From Vreelandella halophila (lineage in GTDB: Bacteria; Pseudomonadota; Gammaproteobacteria; Pseudomonadales; Oleiphilaceae), in contig NZ_WMEX01000007.1 of NCBI RefSeq assembly GCF_009856365.1, positions 124,001 through 188,000 on the forward strand: a DNA stretch of 64,000 nt, written 5' to 3'. Of this stretch, positions 36,099 to 44,458 are shown one piece after another. The position numbers and the translations under genes are program-made. The notes below the pieces were generated by a model. That model was not told where the DNA came from. It saw only the letters and a program-made list of their open reading frames with translations, and ran no database searches. How positions within the stretch are numbered: the stretch's first letter is position 1; each line of letters begins with the position of its first letter.

Positions 36099-36681
36099 AT
36101 GGGGGATGGTGCTCGTCCTGGGGGTCCTGGCCGGCTGTGCCGGTATGCAGTCAGGGCCGGAGCCCGACGGACGCATGCCCGACAGAGTGGCGCTGGTTAC
36201 GCCAGCGCTGGATCCGTCGGACCGGGATCGGCTGGAGCAGGTGCGCGCCGCGCTCGCTGGTGGTAGCCCGGCTGCTGCGGGGCGACAGCTTGAGCGGGTG
36301 GAAGACGATCACCGCTTCCACCCGGACGTTCTGATGCTGAGGGCCATGGTGGCCCGTCACCTGGACAGGCCGGGGCGGGCAGTTCGGGCGCTGGAGGCAC
36401 TGCTGGACCAGTCCCCGCAGCATGCGGCGGCGGCCAACGACCTGGCGCTGCTCTACCGGCAACAGGGGCGGATTGATCAGGCCACGGCGCTGCTGCGCCA
36501 GGCATTGGAGGCCAATCCTGATCGCCCGCAGCTGCACTACAACCTCGCTGTCCTCTCGGAACTCTATCTGCTCGATCTGGAACAGGCTCTGACCCATTAC
36601 CGGCGTTACCAGTCGCTGACGGACGCCGAGGATGAGGAGGTCGCCCTGTGGATCCGGGACCTGGAACGGAGGGTGGAATGA
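36082..36681 (+). CDS. TPR lipoprotein of the ExbBD/AgmX operon
   Basis: 199 residues. Lipobox VLAGC with Cys19 and Ala at +2 predicts outer-membrane sorting. TPR units are about 90-175: HPDVLMLRAMVARHLDRPGR, AANDLALLYRQQGRIDQATA, LLRQALEANPDRPQLHYNLA. GGAGGCACGCC precedes ATG 36082; an in-frame ATG 33 nt upstream would spoil the signal sequence. It overlaps the big TPR gene by 17 nt and the next small gene by 4 nt. Likely anchors the complex to the outer membrane (inference). Confidence 0.85.
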   Translation: MKRRAEWGMVLVLGVLAGCAGMQSGPEPDGRMPDRVALVTPALDPSDRDRLEQVRAALAGGSPAAAGRQLERVEDDHRFHPDVLMLRAMVARHLDRPGRAVRALEALLDQSPQHAAAANDLALLYRQQGRIDQATALLRQALEANPDRPQLHYNLAVLSELYLLDLEQALTHYRRYQSLTDAEDEEVALWIRDLERRVE

Positions 36682-36986
36682 AGACGCCGCACAGAACCCT
36701 GTTGATGGCCCTGGCGTTGTTGGCCCTGCCGGTGACAGCCCAGGACGACCCGGAAGGCATCCGCATCGAGGGTGTGGACGAGCGCCCGGGTGTGATGCAC
36801 CTGATGCCCTGGCGACTGCCCAGGGATGCCCCCATGGAGGCGCCCAGGGCGGAACAGGGGCGTCTGGGAGAGCTCCTCAGCCCCCTCGATGATCAGAGCT
36901 ACCGTCGTTATCTCAGATACCGCAGTGACCCCGGCATGCTTCTGGAAGCGCTGTCGGGGGCTGCCTCAACCGGAGAGACTCGCTGA
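36678..36986 (+). CDS. small exported protein of the ExbBD/AgmX operon
   Basis: 102 residues with a signal peptide ending LPVTAQ (residue 22). The mature part is short, acidic and without Cys (DDPEGIRIEGVDERPG, SPLDDQSYRRYLRYRSDPG). The start overlaps the lipoprotein stop (ATGA). Two bases separate it from the exbB start. No family recognised. Its conserved place in the operon suggests an accessory periplasmic subunit. Confidence 0.7.
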   Translation: MKTPHRTLLMALALLALPVTAQDDPEGIRIEGVDERPGVMHLMPWRLPRDAPMEAPRAEQGRLGELLSPLDDQSYRRYLRYRSDPGMLLEALSGAASTGETR

Positions 36987-36988
36987 CC

Positions 36989-37681
36989 ATGCAGACACCG
37001 ATAGCCAACGCAACGGAGATCCCACTGATGGAATCCGCAGTCCGTTTCTTCCAGCAAGGGGGGCTGTTCATGGTTCCCATTGCCCTGATCCTGCTCATCG
37101 GTCTGGCGATTGTGCTGGAGCGCATGATCTACCTGCAGGTGGCACGACGGCGCAACCGCAGGCTCTTTGAGTCCGGGCTCTGGCCGCTGTTGCAGAAGGG
37201 GGAGTTCCAGAAGGCCTCGAAAGCGGCCCGGGAGTCGGGCGTCGAGGTGGGCGAGATGGTGGCCGCCGGGCTGGCCCGCTTCCGTAACAGCCAGTCGCGT
37301 TCGGACGTGGAATATGCCATGGAGGAGGGGCTGATGGAGGTGCTGCCACGCTTCGAGAAGCGCACGCCCTACCTGGCCACCCTGGCCAACGTGGCCACAC
37401 TGCTGGGGCTGCTGGGCACCATCATGGGCCTGATCTCGGCCTTCACCGCCGTGGCGGAGGCCGATCCGGCGGACAAGGCCAGCATGCTCTCGGACAGCAT
37501 CTCCGTGGCCATGAACACCACGGCTTTCGGCCTGATGTCCGCCATTCCGCTGCTGCTGGCCCATGCCTATCTCCAGACCCGTACCAATGAAATGATCGAC
37601 AGTCTGGAGATGGCCGGGGTCAAGCTCCTGAACCTGATCTCGGAAACCCAGGCGGGCAGTACCGCGCGCAGTGAAGGGTGA
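36989..37681 (+). CDS. exbB: ExbB/TolQ/MotA-type proton channel subunit
   Basis: 230 residues. Helix 1 has GGLFMVPIALILLIGLAIVLER. A cytoplasmic domain follows, then two helices with LATLANVATLLGLLGTIMGLISAF and MNTTAFGLMSAIPLLLAHAYL, the MotA/TolQ/ExbB signature. ATG 37028 has a better GGAG site and would remove 13 residues, so the start is uncertain. Only one ExbB is encoded for two ExbDs. It uses the proton motive force to drive the periplasmic partner. Confidence 0.92.
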   Translation: MQTPIANATEIPLMESAVRFFQQGGLFMVPIALILLIGLAIVLERMIYLQVARRRNRRLFESGLWPLLQKGEFQKASKAARESGVEVGEMVAAGLARFRNSQSRSDVEYAMEEGLMEVLPRFEKRTPYLATLANVATLLGLLGTIMGLISAFTAVAEADPADKASMLSDSISVAMNTTAFGLMSAIPLLLAHAYLQTRTNEMIDSLEMAGVKLLNLISETQAGSTARSEG

Positions 37682-37690
37682 GACCGGCCC

Positions 37691-38212
37691 ATGAGACGAC
37701 GCCGACATCGCCGGCAGACGGCGGAAGCCGACCTGAACATCACGCCTTTCCTGAACCTGATGATCGTGCTGGTGCCCGTGCTGCTGTTGAGTATGGTCTT
37801 CACCCAGACCCGCATCCTGGAACTGCGCTTCCCGGAAGCCGGTGAGCGCCTGGATGAGATGGTGGACGACGGGGAGGAACTCGCGCTCTACGTGATCGTG
37901 CGTGACGGACACCTGGAGGTGGGCGACCGTAATGGGGGCGTGCTCCGGCATTTCGAGCCGGTTGAAGAGGGCCGCCCGGACTTTGCGGGGCTGCGGGAGC
38001 TTCTCAGGGGCGTGAAGGAGCGCTTCCCGGAGATCCGTGATATCCGGCTTCTGGCGGGGCCGGATACGGATTACCAGACACTGGTGACCACCATGGATAC
38101 CGTTCGTGGCTACCCGGAGGTGGTGGCGGCGGATGCGGTCACCGCGGAACTCTTCCCGGACATCGCCCTCGGTGATGCGCCGGCGCCCGAGGGTGGGGAG
38201 GCGGACTCATGA
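37691..38212 (+). CDS. exbD: ExbD/TolR-like subunit 1, lacking the membrane Asp
   Basis: 173 residues. A single N-terminal helix (NITPFLNLMIVLVPVLLLSM) and a periplasmic ExbD domain (LALYVIVRDGHLEVGD, ELLRGVKERFPEIRDIRLLAG, DYQTLVTTMDTVRG). At the place of the proton-binding Asp25 of E. coli ExbD it has Asn22, so this copy probably cannot carry the proton. It overlaps exbD2 by 4 nt. Confidence 0.88.
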   Translation: MRRRRHRRQTAEADLNITPFLNLMIVLVPVLLLSMVFTQTRILELRFPEAGERLDEMVDDGEELALYVIVRDGHLEVGDRNGGVLRHFEPVEEGRPDFAGLRELLRGVKERFPEIRDIRLLAGPDTDYQTLVTTMDTVRGYPEVVAADAVTAELFPDIALGDAPAPEGGEADS

Positions 38213-38700
38213 AGGCATCCCGCCGCGCCCGCCGTATCCAGCGCCACTATCGGCGCATGAACCGCCCGGGTGGGCTGAACCTCACCGCCCTGATGGACAT
38301 TTTCACCATCCTGGTGTTCTTCCTGATGGTGAACTCCTCGGATGTTCAGGTCCTGCAGGAGGACAGCGATATCCAGCTGCCGCGTTCCGCGGCGGAGCAG
38401 GTGCCGGAAAGTATCCTGCGGGTGGTGGTGGCCGACGAAAGCATCCTCGTCGGTGGCAGCGAGGTGGCCCGGCTGGACGGCGTAACCGAGGGCAAGGGTG
38501 GCGAGATCATTGCCGATCTCCAGGCGCACCTGGCCGGGAGCGTGGAATCCGGTGATAAGGCCAGGGCGATGATCGTGGCGGACCGGAACCTGGATTACGC
38601 ACGCCTGCGGCCGGTCATGCGCAGCGCGGTGAATGCGGGCTACACCCGGATTCATCTAGCCGTTGAAAGCACGCCGGAGAGTGAAGGAGGTAGGCCTTGA
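38209..38700 (+). CDS. exbD: ExbD/TolR-like subunit 2 with intact membrane Asp
   Basis: 163 residues. The helix LNLTALMDIFTILVFFLM keeps the key Asp30. The periplasmic ExbD domain has ILRVVVADESILVGGSE and ARAMIVADRNLDYARLRPVM. It starts within the end of exbD1 (ATGA) and its stop overlaps the TTG start of the next gene. It is likely the proton-carrying partner of an unequal ExbD pair. Confidence 0.9.
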   Translation: MKASRRARRIQRHYRRMNRPGGLNLTALMDIFTILVFFLMVNSSDVQVLQEDSDIQLPRSAAEQVPESILRVVVADESILVGGSEVARLDGVTEGKGGEIIADLQAHLAGSVESGDKARAMIVADRNLDYARLRPVMRSAVNAGYTRIHLAVESTPESEGGRP

Positions 38701-39584
38701 GCCGTTCTCCGTCGTTGCCGTGGCGCAGCACCCGGGGCGAGGACCGACTGCTCGGGGTGATACTGGCGATGCTGCTGGTGGTTTTCCTGCCGCTGGCCGT
38801 GCTGGTGCCTGGAATGGAGTTGCCGGAGCGGGCACCGGAGCAGTCGGACGAACCGGATCCGCAGATGGCGCGCATGCTCGAGGAACCGGAGGAACCTGAA
38901 CCGGAGCCCGAGCCGGAACCTGAAGCCAGTGAGCCGGAAACGGAACCGGAACCGGAGGCGGAGGCACCGCAGGCGCCCCAGCCGGAGGAGACGGTTGAAG
39001 AAGCGCGGGAAGTGGCGCGTGAATCCGGTCTGGTGGGGATGCGGGATCAGCTGGCGGAGCTGCGTTCGCTGGCGCCGGAGAGGGAGACTGCCATCCGGGA
39101 GCCGGGGAAAAGTGCGGATAGCGGTGCCGGGGCGCTTCCGGAGGGGCCGGACGAAGAGCAGCTCATGGCGGATTCGGGCGGCCCTGGTGAACCGGGCGAC
39201 GTTTCTGTCGAGGAAGGCGAGATAGCCCGCCGCGAAACCCGGGATGTTGCCGGCTCCGAAGACAACTCCGGCGCACGGCCCGCGGAACCGGAGGAGCGCC
39301 CCATGGCGAACATCCGGGAGACCTTTGAGCGCAACAAGTCCGCGCTTTTCTCCATCTACAACCGCGCCCGCCGTCAGAATCCGCTGCTGGAGGGTGAGGT
39401 GGTGCTGGCCCTGAGAATCGCTCCGGGCGGGAACGTGCTGGATGTGGAGGTGGCCAGCTCAACGCTGGGCGATGAGGGCGTGGCGCGGAAGATTGCCCAG
39501 CGTGTTGCGCTGTTCAATTTCGGCGCCATGGAGGTGCCGGAGCGTTCGGTCCGGTTCCCGGTGGATTTCGCGCCACCGGGTTAG
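38697..39584 (+). CDS. TonB-like protein with AgmX/PglI C-terminal domain
   Basis: 295 residues. It starts at TTG 38697 (TTGA overlap with exbD2) behind GAAGGAGG. There is one N-terminal membrane helix (about 18-40), then a long Glu/Pro-rich stretch (about 47-100) that should span the periplasm like that of TonB. The AgmX/PglI-type C-terminal domain (about 200-292) has IRETFERNKSALFSIYNRAR, LALRIAPGGNVLDVEVAS and NFGAMEVPERSVRFPVDF. In Myxococcus, AgmX belongs to the gliding machinery. Here it would transmit ExbBD motion to a periplasmic or outer-membrane target not yet known. Confidence 0.87.
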   Translation: MSRSPSLPWRSTRGEDRLLGVILAMLLVVFLPLAVLVPGMELPERAPEQSDEPDPQMARMLEEPEEPEPEPEPEPEASEPETEPEPEAEAPQAPQPEETVEEAREVARESGLVGMRDQLAELRSLAPERETAIREPGKSADSGAGALPEGPDEEQLMADSGGPGEPGDVSVEEGEIARRETRDVAGSEDNSGARPAEPEERPMANIRETFERNKSALFSIYNRARRQNPLLEGEVVLALRIAPGGNVLDVEVASSTLGDEGVARKIAQRVALFNFGAMEVPERSVRFPVDFAPPG

Positions 39585-39587
39585 GCG

Positions 39588-40331
39588 TCAGGCGGCCTGC
39601 CGGGGATGCCCTTCCTCCGGAACGGGGGACTCGCCATTGAGTTCCGTCAGGTTGCGGATCATCAGCGAGCGGCAGTGCTCCATGAGCCAGGGCACATCGG
39701 CACTGCTCAGGTGCTCTGTCTCCACCGGCGGCAGCACCCTTACGGTGATGGTGTGTGGGCCTTTGCCCGATGCCAGTGTTTTCAGGTAGTCGCTGATGCA
39801 CACCATGGTGATGGGGACCCCCGTGGCGATGGCGGTATGGAAAGCGCCCTTGCGGAAGGGGAGCAGGCCCTGCCCACGGCTGCGTGTGCCCTCCGGCATG
39901 ATCCATACCGACTGCCCTCTGGCCGCGATCGCGAGATTGGCGGCCGTCATGGCGGTCATCGCCCTGGCCCTGTTACGCCTCCGGATCAGCACGTTGCCGC
40001 CCAGCCAGAAGATCTGACCGAACAGGGGGATCCACCCCAGGCTCTGTTTGCCGACAACCACAGCATTGTCCGGGGTCATGCTGCCGACCACGTAGAGATC
40101 CAGGTTCGACTGGTGGTTGGCGATCAGAACGCGCGGCTCGTTGGTGGGAAGGTGCTGCCAGCCTTCCAGGCGTACCCGGGCGTTGAGGACCCTCAGGCCG
40201 CACCATGCGTACATGCGTGCGCAGACCCTGTTGTTGCCGCGATGGAATGGGCGTGCCACACAGAGCAGAAAGCCGGCCAGGGTTGCTGGTATTGCCGTAA
40301 TAAAAAGGCCGATCCTGTGAAACCAGCGCAT
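39588..40331 (-). CDS. plsC: 1-acyl-sn-glycerol-3-phosphate acyltransferase (PlsC family)
   Basis: 247 residues. Motif NHQSNLD (H-x4-D catalytic) is followed by FWLGGNVLIRRRNR, PEGTRSRGQGLLPFRKGAFH and the last block TGVPITMVCISDY. It transfers the second acyl chain to form phosphatidic acid at the inner membrane. One N-terminal membrane anchor is present. The stop lies 4 nt from the convergent AgmX-type gene. About 120 nt upstream (40332-40452) hold only promoter-like AT-richer sequence. Confidence 0.93.
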   Translation of the reverse strand: MRWFHRIGLFITAIPATLAGFLLCVARPFHRGNNRVCARMYAWCGLRVLNARVRLEGWQHLPTNEPRVLIANHQSNLDLYVVGSMTPDNAVVVGKQSLGWIPLFGQIFWLGGNVLIRRRNRARAMTAMTAANLAIAARGQSVWIMPEGTRSRGQGLLPFRKGAFHTAIATGVPITMVCISDYLKTLASGKGPHTITVRVLPPVETEHLSSADVPWLMEHCRSLMIRNLTELNGESPVPEEGHPRQAA

Positions 40332-40452
40332 TCGGTATTCCTCGTACAGGTGTTCACTTTATTTCAGTGTACAGCCGTACCGGAAAACTGTCATCGGTCA
40401 AATTGTAGTCAGCTGTAACCATCGCCAATGAGGTGTTCCGGAGGGCTCCGGG

Positions 40453-42135
40453 TCAGGGGGTGGCGTCGTCGAGGCAGGTCAGCAGCATGGCCCAGAATTC
40501 GGAAAAGTCGTTGACGACCACATCCGGCCGGTAGGGGTGGTTGGTATCACCCGGGAACAGCCGGTTGAGGGCCGGCAGGTCCCACTGGGCGCTGTTGAAG
40601 AATACGGCGGTCTGGCCAGCGCGCTGGGCCGCGCTTACATCCGTGGTGCTGTCGCCCACGTACCAGATGCCGGTGTCCGAGGCTTGCTCCAGGCGTTGCG
40701 CCGCGAGCAGCAGCTGGTCCGGGTGAGGTTTGCGGTGGGGCACGTCGTCGCCACAGATGTTGAGGGCGAACAGTTCTGTCCAGCCGCCGTCATCCACCAG
40801 CCGCAGTTCCTCCTCGAAGAATTCACGGTCGCGGTTGGTGATCACGCCAATGCGCAGGGGAAGTGTGTTCAGCGTCGAGAGCAGGTCCCGCACCCCCGGT
40901 TCCAGTGGCAGCACGGAGCCGTAGTGGCGGCGGTAATGATGCCGGAAAACCTGGTGGGCAAGGCTCTTGCTGGTGTCGTCCTCACCGAAAAGCACCTCGA
41001 AAATGTCGGTTCTTGAGATCTTGCGGTCGGCGCGGACCTGGGGGTGCAGGCGGGAGTGGTCGCGTGCGTAGTCCACCAGGCGCTGCTCCTCCGGGGAGCG
41101 GGCGTTGGAGGTGGTGGCGATGTTGTCCAGAAGGCCCCGTTCCCGGAGTTCCGGCAGCATGTCGTCCACCGCGTGGTACATGGCGTCCAGGGTATCCACC
41201 AGGGTGGCGTGCCAGTCGAACAGGATAACCCTGGGGGGTGTCAGGTTGACCACCGAGGGGTGCCAGTCCGGTTCGATACGGGGTTCCGGCGGCTGCGGCG
41301 CCGGATAGGGGGGCGGCCGCCTGGCATCGAGTGTGGCCCTGGCATCGCCCTCCAGATTTTCCGCGATGCGGTCGGTCAGCGCCTCGAAGGAATGGGCGAT
41401 GGCGGCTGGATGGTGGTCGGGATCGCCGGCAAAACGGCGTTCGATGTACTCCGGCTCCCACTGGCCACCGTTAAAGAAAACCGGGGTGACGCCCGCGTTG
41501 CCGGCAGTGATCATGTCCGTGGTGCTGTCGCCGACATACCATACCCGTTCATCCGCCGGGCACCCTGCAGCCTCCGCAGCTTTCAGGATGATCTCGGGGT
41601 CGGGTTTGTAGGCGGTGACGTCCCCGGCGCAGACGATGACGTCGATCAGCGGCGTCCAGCGCCCGCCATCAACCAGGGTGAGTTCATGCTCCAGGAATTC
41701 CCGGTTGCGGTTGGTGGCCACACCCAGGCGGATGCCGGCGGCACGCCAGGCGCTGAGGTACTCGAAGATCCCCTCCTGGAAGGGCCTGACTTCGCCGTAG
41801 TGGCTGCGGTAACAGGCGTTGTAGGCTTCGTGGGCAATCTGCTTGGCGGCAGTGTTGTCGCCGAAGATGGCATTGAAGATATCGGTGCGGGAGACCCGGC
41901 GTTCCGAAAGGATGCGTGGGTGGAGTCGACGGAAGAGGCGGATGTAGCGCACCAGCCGCGCGTCATCCGCGGTCTTGCACTGGTCTTCCGGGAGCAGTTC
42001 CTCCACCAGTCCCAGCTCCTCCAGTTGGGGGAGCATCTCTTCCATGGCTGAGAACATCGCGTCGTGGGTATCCACAACGGTTCCGTGCCAGTCAAAGAGG
42101 ATCAGTTCAGGTGTCGCTGAGGCGGGCCAGTTCAC
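40453..42135 (-). CDS. tandem HAD-superfamily hydrolase with DxH motif
   Basis: 560 residues made of two homologous HAD hydrolase halves (about 10-250 and 302-550). Half 1: FDWHGTVVDT (Asp15, His17), GVATNRNREF, YKPDPEII, YVGDSTTD. Half 2: FDWHATLVDT (Asp307, His309), GVITNRDREF, HRKPHPDQL, YVGDSTTD. In both, the second Asp of the usual DxD is His, while the nucleophile Asp, Thr, Lys and acidic motif IV remain. The start at 42135 is needed to include motif I and gives a 29-nt overlap with the PilZ gene. Substrate unknown; likely a phosphatase (or phosphonatase-like) dimer in one chain. Confidence 0.88.
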   Translation of the reverse strand: MNWPASATPELILFDWHGTVVDTHDAMFSAMEEMLPQLEELGLVEELLPEDQCKTADDARLVRYIRLFRRLHPRILSERRVSRTDIFNAIFGDNTAAKQIAHEAYNACYRSHYGEVRPFQEGIFEYLSAWRAAGIRLGVATNRNREFLEHELTLVDGGRWTPLIDVIVCAGDVTAYKPDPEIILKAAEAAGCPADERVWYVGDSTTDMITAGNAGVTPVFFNGGQWEPEYIERRFAGDPDHHPAAIAHSFEALTDRIAENLEGDARATLDARRPPPYPAPQPPEPRIEPDWHPSVVNLTPPRVILFDWHATLVDTLDAMYHAVDDMLPELRERGLLDNIATTSNARSPEEQRLVDYARDHSRLHPQVRADRKISRTDIFEVLFGEDDTSKSLAHQVFRHHYRRHYGSVLPLEPGVRDLLSTLNTLPLRIGVITNRDREFFEEELRLVDDGGWTELFALNICGDDVPHRKPHPDQLLLAAQRLEQASDTGIWYVGDSTTDVSAAQRAGQTAVFFNSAQWDLPALNRLFPGDTNHPYRPDVVVNDFSEFWAMLLTCLDDATP

Positions 42136-42472
42136 GGTGCAGCTCCGCTTCGTCGCCGAGGTTCAGTTCCACCAGGCGCCGGAGGTGGGTGGCGCTTTCC
42201 AGGTCCATGGACCGGCACTCGAAACCCAGGCAGTCATCTTCCCGGTGCCGCAGCGTGGCGCCCATGGTGATCTGGGTGGTGTTGTCCGAAAGCCAGATGG
42301 TGATGGTGTAGCCCTCGCCGGGCTGCCCGCTGAAGTCCTCTGGAGCTTTCAGTAGCGCACCGTGGAGTGAGATGTCCTGTACCTGGCTGGGCCAGATGCG
42401 GTCTCCCAGATGGATCTCACAGGCGGCATCGAACAGGATGCGGCTGAAAAAGCGGCGTTCCCGGCTGGCCAT
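42107..42472 (-). CDS. PilZ-domain protein
   Basis: 121 residues, a single PilZ domain. N-terminal RERRFFSR (RxxxR c-di-GMP motif type), DISLHGALL (DxSxxG), and a following beta-barrel with GFECRSMDLESATHLRRLVE. It probably binds c-di-GMP. The stop overlaps the start of the tandem HAD gene by 29 nt, so the pair is co-transcribed. Confidence 0.88.
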   Translation of the reverse strand: MASRERRFFSRILFDAACEIHLGDRIWPSQVQDISLHGALLKAPEDFSGQPGEGYTITIWLSDNTTQITMGATLRHREDDCLGFECRSMDLESATHLRRLVELNLGDEAELHRELARLSDT

Positions 42473-42536
42473 GGGGCAAACCTCATCAGGGCGTTTCCTT
42501 CACTATAGTGAAAGATGCCCTGATGGGGAAAACCAC

Positions 42537-44198
42537 TCAGGCAAGTTTCTTGTGCTTGACCCGCTTGGGTACCCAGGCGTCCTCGCCCTTGCGGGCGCGC
42601 AGGTCGCGGTCGTAATCCGAGAAATTGCCCTCGTGGAAGACCACCTCGCCGTCACTCTCGTAGGCCAGGATGTGGGTGGCGACCCGGTCCAGGAACCAGC
42701 GGTCGTGGGAGATGATCATGGCGCAGCCCGGGAATACCAGCAGGGCTTCTTCCAGGGCACGCAGGGTTTCCACGTCCAGATCGTTGGTGGGCTCGTCCAG
42801 CAGCAGGACGTTGCCGCCTTCCTGCAGCAGCTTGGCCAGGTGCACCCGGTTGCGTTCACCGCCGGAGAGTTCCTTGATGCGCTTCTGCTGCTCAGCGCCC
42901 TTGAAGTTGAACCGGCCCACGTAGGCGCGGGACTGGGTCTGGTACTGGCCCACCTGAATGATGTCCTGGCCGCCGCTGATTTCTTCCCAGACGCTGTTCT
43001 CCTCGTTGAGTTCGCGCATCTGGTCCACGTAGGCCAGTTCCACGGTCTCGCCCAGCACGATCTGGCCCTCATCCGGTTGCTCGGTACCGGCGATCATGCG
43101 GAAGAGGGTGGACTTACCGGCGCCGTTGCCACCGATGATGCCGACGATGCTGGCCGGCGGCACGCTGAAGGTCAGGTTCTCGAACAGGACTTCGTCGTCA
43201 TAGCGCTTGGTCACGCCCTCAACCTCGATCACCTTGTTACCCAGGCGTGGACCCGGCGGAATATAGAGTTCGTTGGTCTCGTTGCGCTTCTGGAATTCCT
43301 GGGAGTTGAGCTCCTCGAAGCGCTTCAGGCGGGCCTTGTTCTTGGACTGCTGGCCCTTGGCCTGGGTCTTGACCCATTCCAGCTCCTGCTGGACGGCCTT
43401 GCGCTGGGAAGCTTCCTGCTTGGCCTCCTGCTCCAGGCGCTTCTCCTTCTGCTCAAGCCAGCCCGTGTAGTTGCCCTGGAAGGGAATGCCCTGACCACGG
43501 TCCAGTTCGAGGATCCAGCCGGCGACGTTGTCCAGGAAGTAGCGGTCGTGGGTGATGGCCACCACGGTACCTGGGAAGTCGTGCAGGAAACGCTCCAGCC
43601 ACGCCACACTCTCGGCGTCCAGGTGGTTGGTGGGCTCGTCCAGCAGCAGCATGTCGGGACTGGAAAGCAGCAGTCGGCACAGCGCCACGCGGCGGCGTTC
43701 ACCGCCTGAAAGATGGTGTACGCCAGCGTCCCATGGCGGCAGGCGCAGGGCATCCGCAGCCACCTCCATGCGTCGCTCGATATCATGGCCCTCGGAGGCC
43801 TGGATGAAGGCTTCCAGCTCGCCCTGCTCCTTGGCGAGGGCGTCGAAATCCGCGTCCGGCTCGGCGTAGGCGGCGTAGACCTCATCCAGACGCGCCAGCG
43901 CCTTGTGGACCCCTTCAACGGACTCCTCAATGATCTCACGGACGGTCTTGTTCTCGTCCAGCTGTGGCTCCTGGGGCAGGTAACCGATGTTCAGGCCCGG
44001 CAGAGGGCGCGCTTCGCCCACATAATCCGTTTCAACACCGGCCATTATCCGCAGCAGGGTCGACTTACCCGCGCCGTTGAGGCCGAGAACGCCGATCTTA
44101 GCGCCGGGGAAGAAACTCAGGTTGATGTCCTTGAGGATCTCTTTCTTCGGGGGAACGACCTTGCCTAGGCCATTCATGCTGAATACGTACTGAGCCAT
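42537..44198 (-). CDS. ettA: energy-dependent translational throttle protein EttA (ABC-F)
   Basis: 553 residues, close to E. coli EttA (555). Two ABC domains: Walker A GLNGAGKST and GGNGAGKST, signature LSGGERRRVALCRLL and LSGGERNRVHLAKLL, Walker B LLLDEPTNHLDA and LLLDEPTNDLDV. Between them are the arm/linker and the PtIM helices rich in Lys/Gln. EttA binds the ribosomal E site and couples translation to ATP/ADP level. Start ATG 44198 (MAQYVFSMNGLGK) is standard for the family. It is divergent from glyA. Confidence 0.95.
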   Translation of the reverse strand: MAQYVFSMNGLGKVVPPKKEILKDINLSFFPGAKIGVLGLNGAGKSTLLRIMAGVETDYVGEARPLPGLNIGYLPQEPQLDENKTVREIIEESVEGVHKALARLDEVYAAYAEPDADFDALAKEQGELEAFIQASEGHDIERRMEVAADALRLPPWDAGVHHLSGGERRRVALCRLLLSSPDMLLLDEPTNHLDAESVAWLERFLHDFPGTVVAITHDRYFLDNVAGWILELDRGQGIPFQGNYTGWLEQKEKRLEQEAKQEASQRKAVQQELEWVKTQAKGQQSKNKARLKRFEELNSQEFQKRNETNELYIPPGPRLGNKVIEVEGVTKRYDDEVLFENLTFSVPPASIVGIIGGNGAGKSTLFRMIAGTEQPDEGQIVLGETVELAYVDQMRELNEENSVWEEISGGQDIIQVGQYQTQSRAYVGRFNFKGAEQQKRIKELSGGERNRVHLAKLLQEGGNVLLLDEPTNDLDVETLRALEEALLVFPGCAMIISHDRWFLDRVATHILAYESDGEVVFHEGNFSDYDRDLRARKGEDAWVPKRVKHKKLA

Positions 44199-44458
44199 GG
44201 AATGGGTATCCTGCTGGGAAGTCGGAAAATGGAAGCTTGAATCTGGACGTACGTTAACCAATCGCAGCTTTCGAGGCAATAAAGACCGCCAGTGGCGGGC
44301 GTTCTGGCGCGTTTTGGGGCGGCGGATGTTATTGCGGCCCCTTTTCGGTAGAATAGCCTCGCCTTCAGAGAGACCCCGAGAGTTCATCATCGACCATTTT
44401 CTGGCAAGCAAAGGCGTTCCTCGGGGCGCGTCAATTGCCAGCACACGAGAGGCTGACA

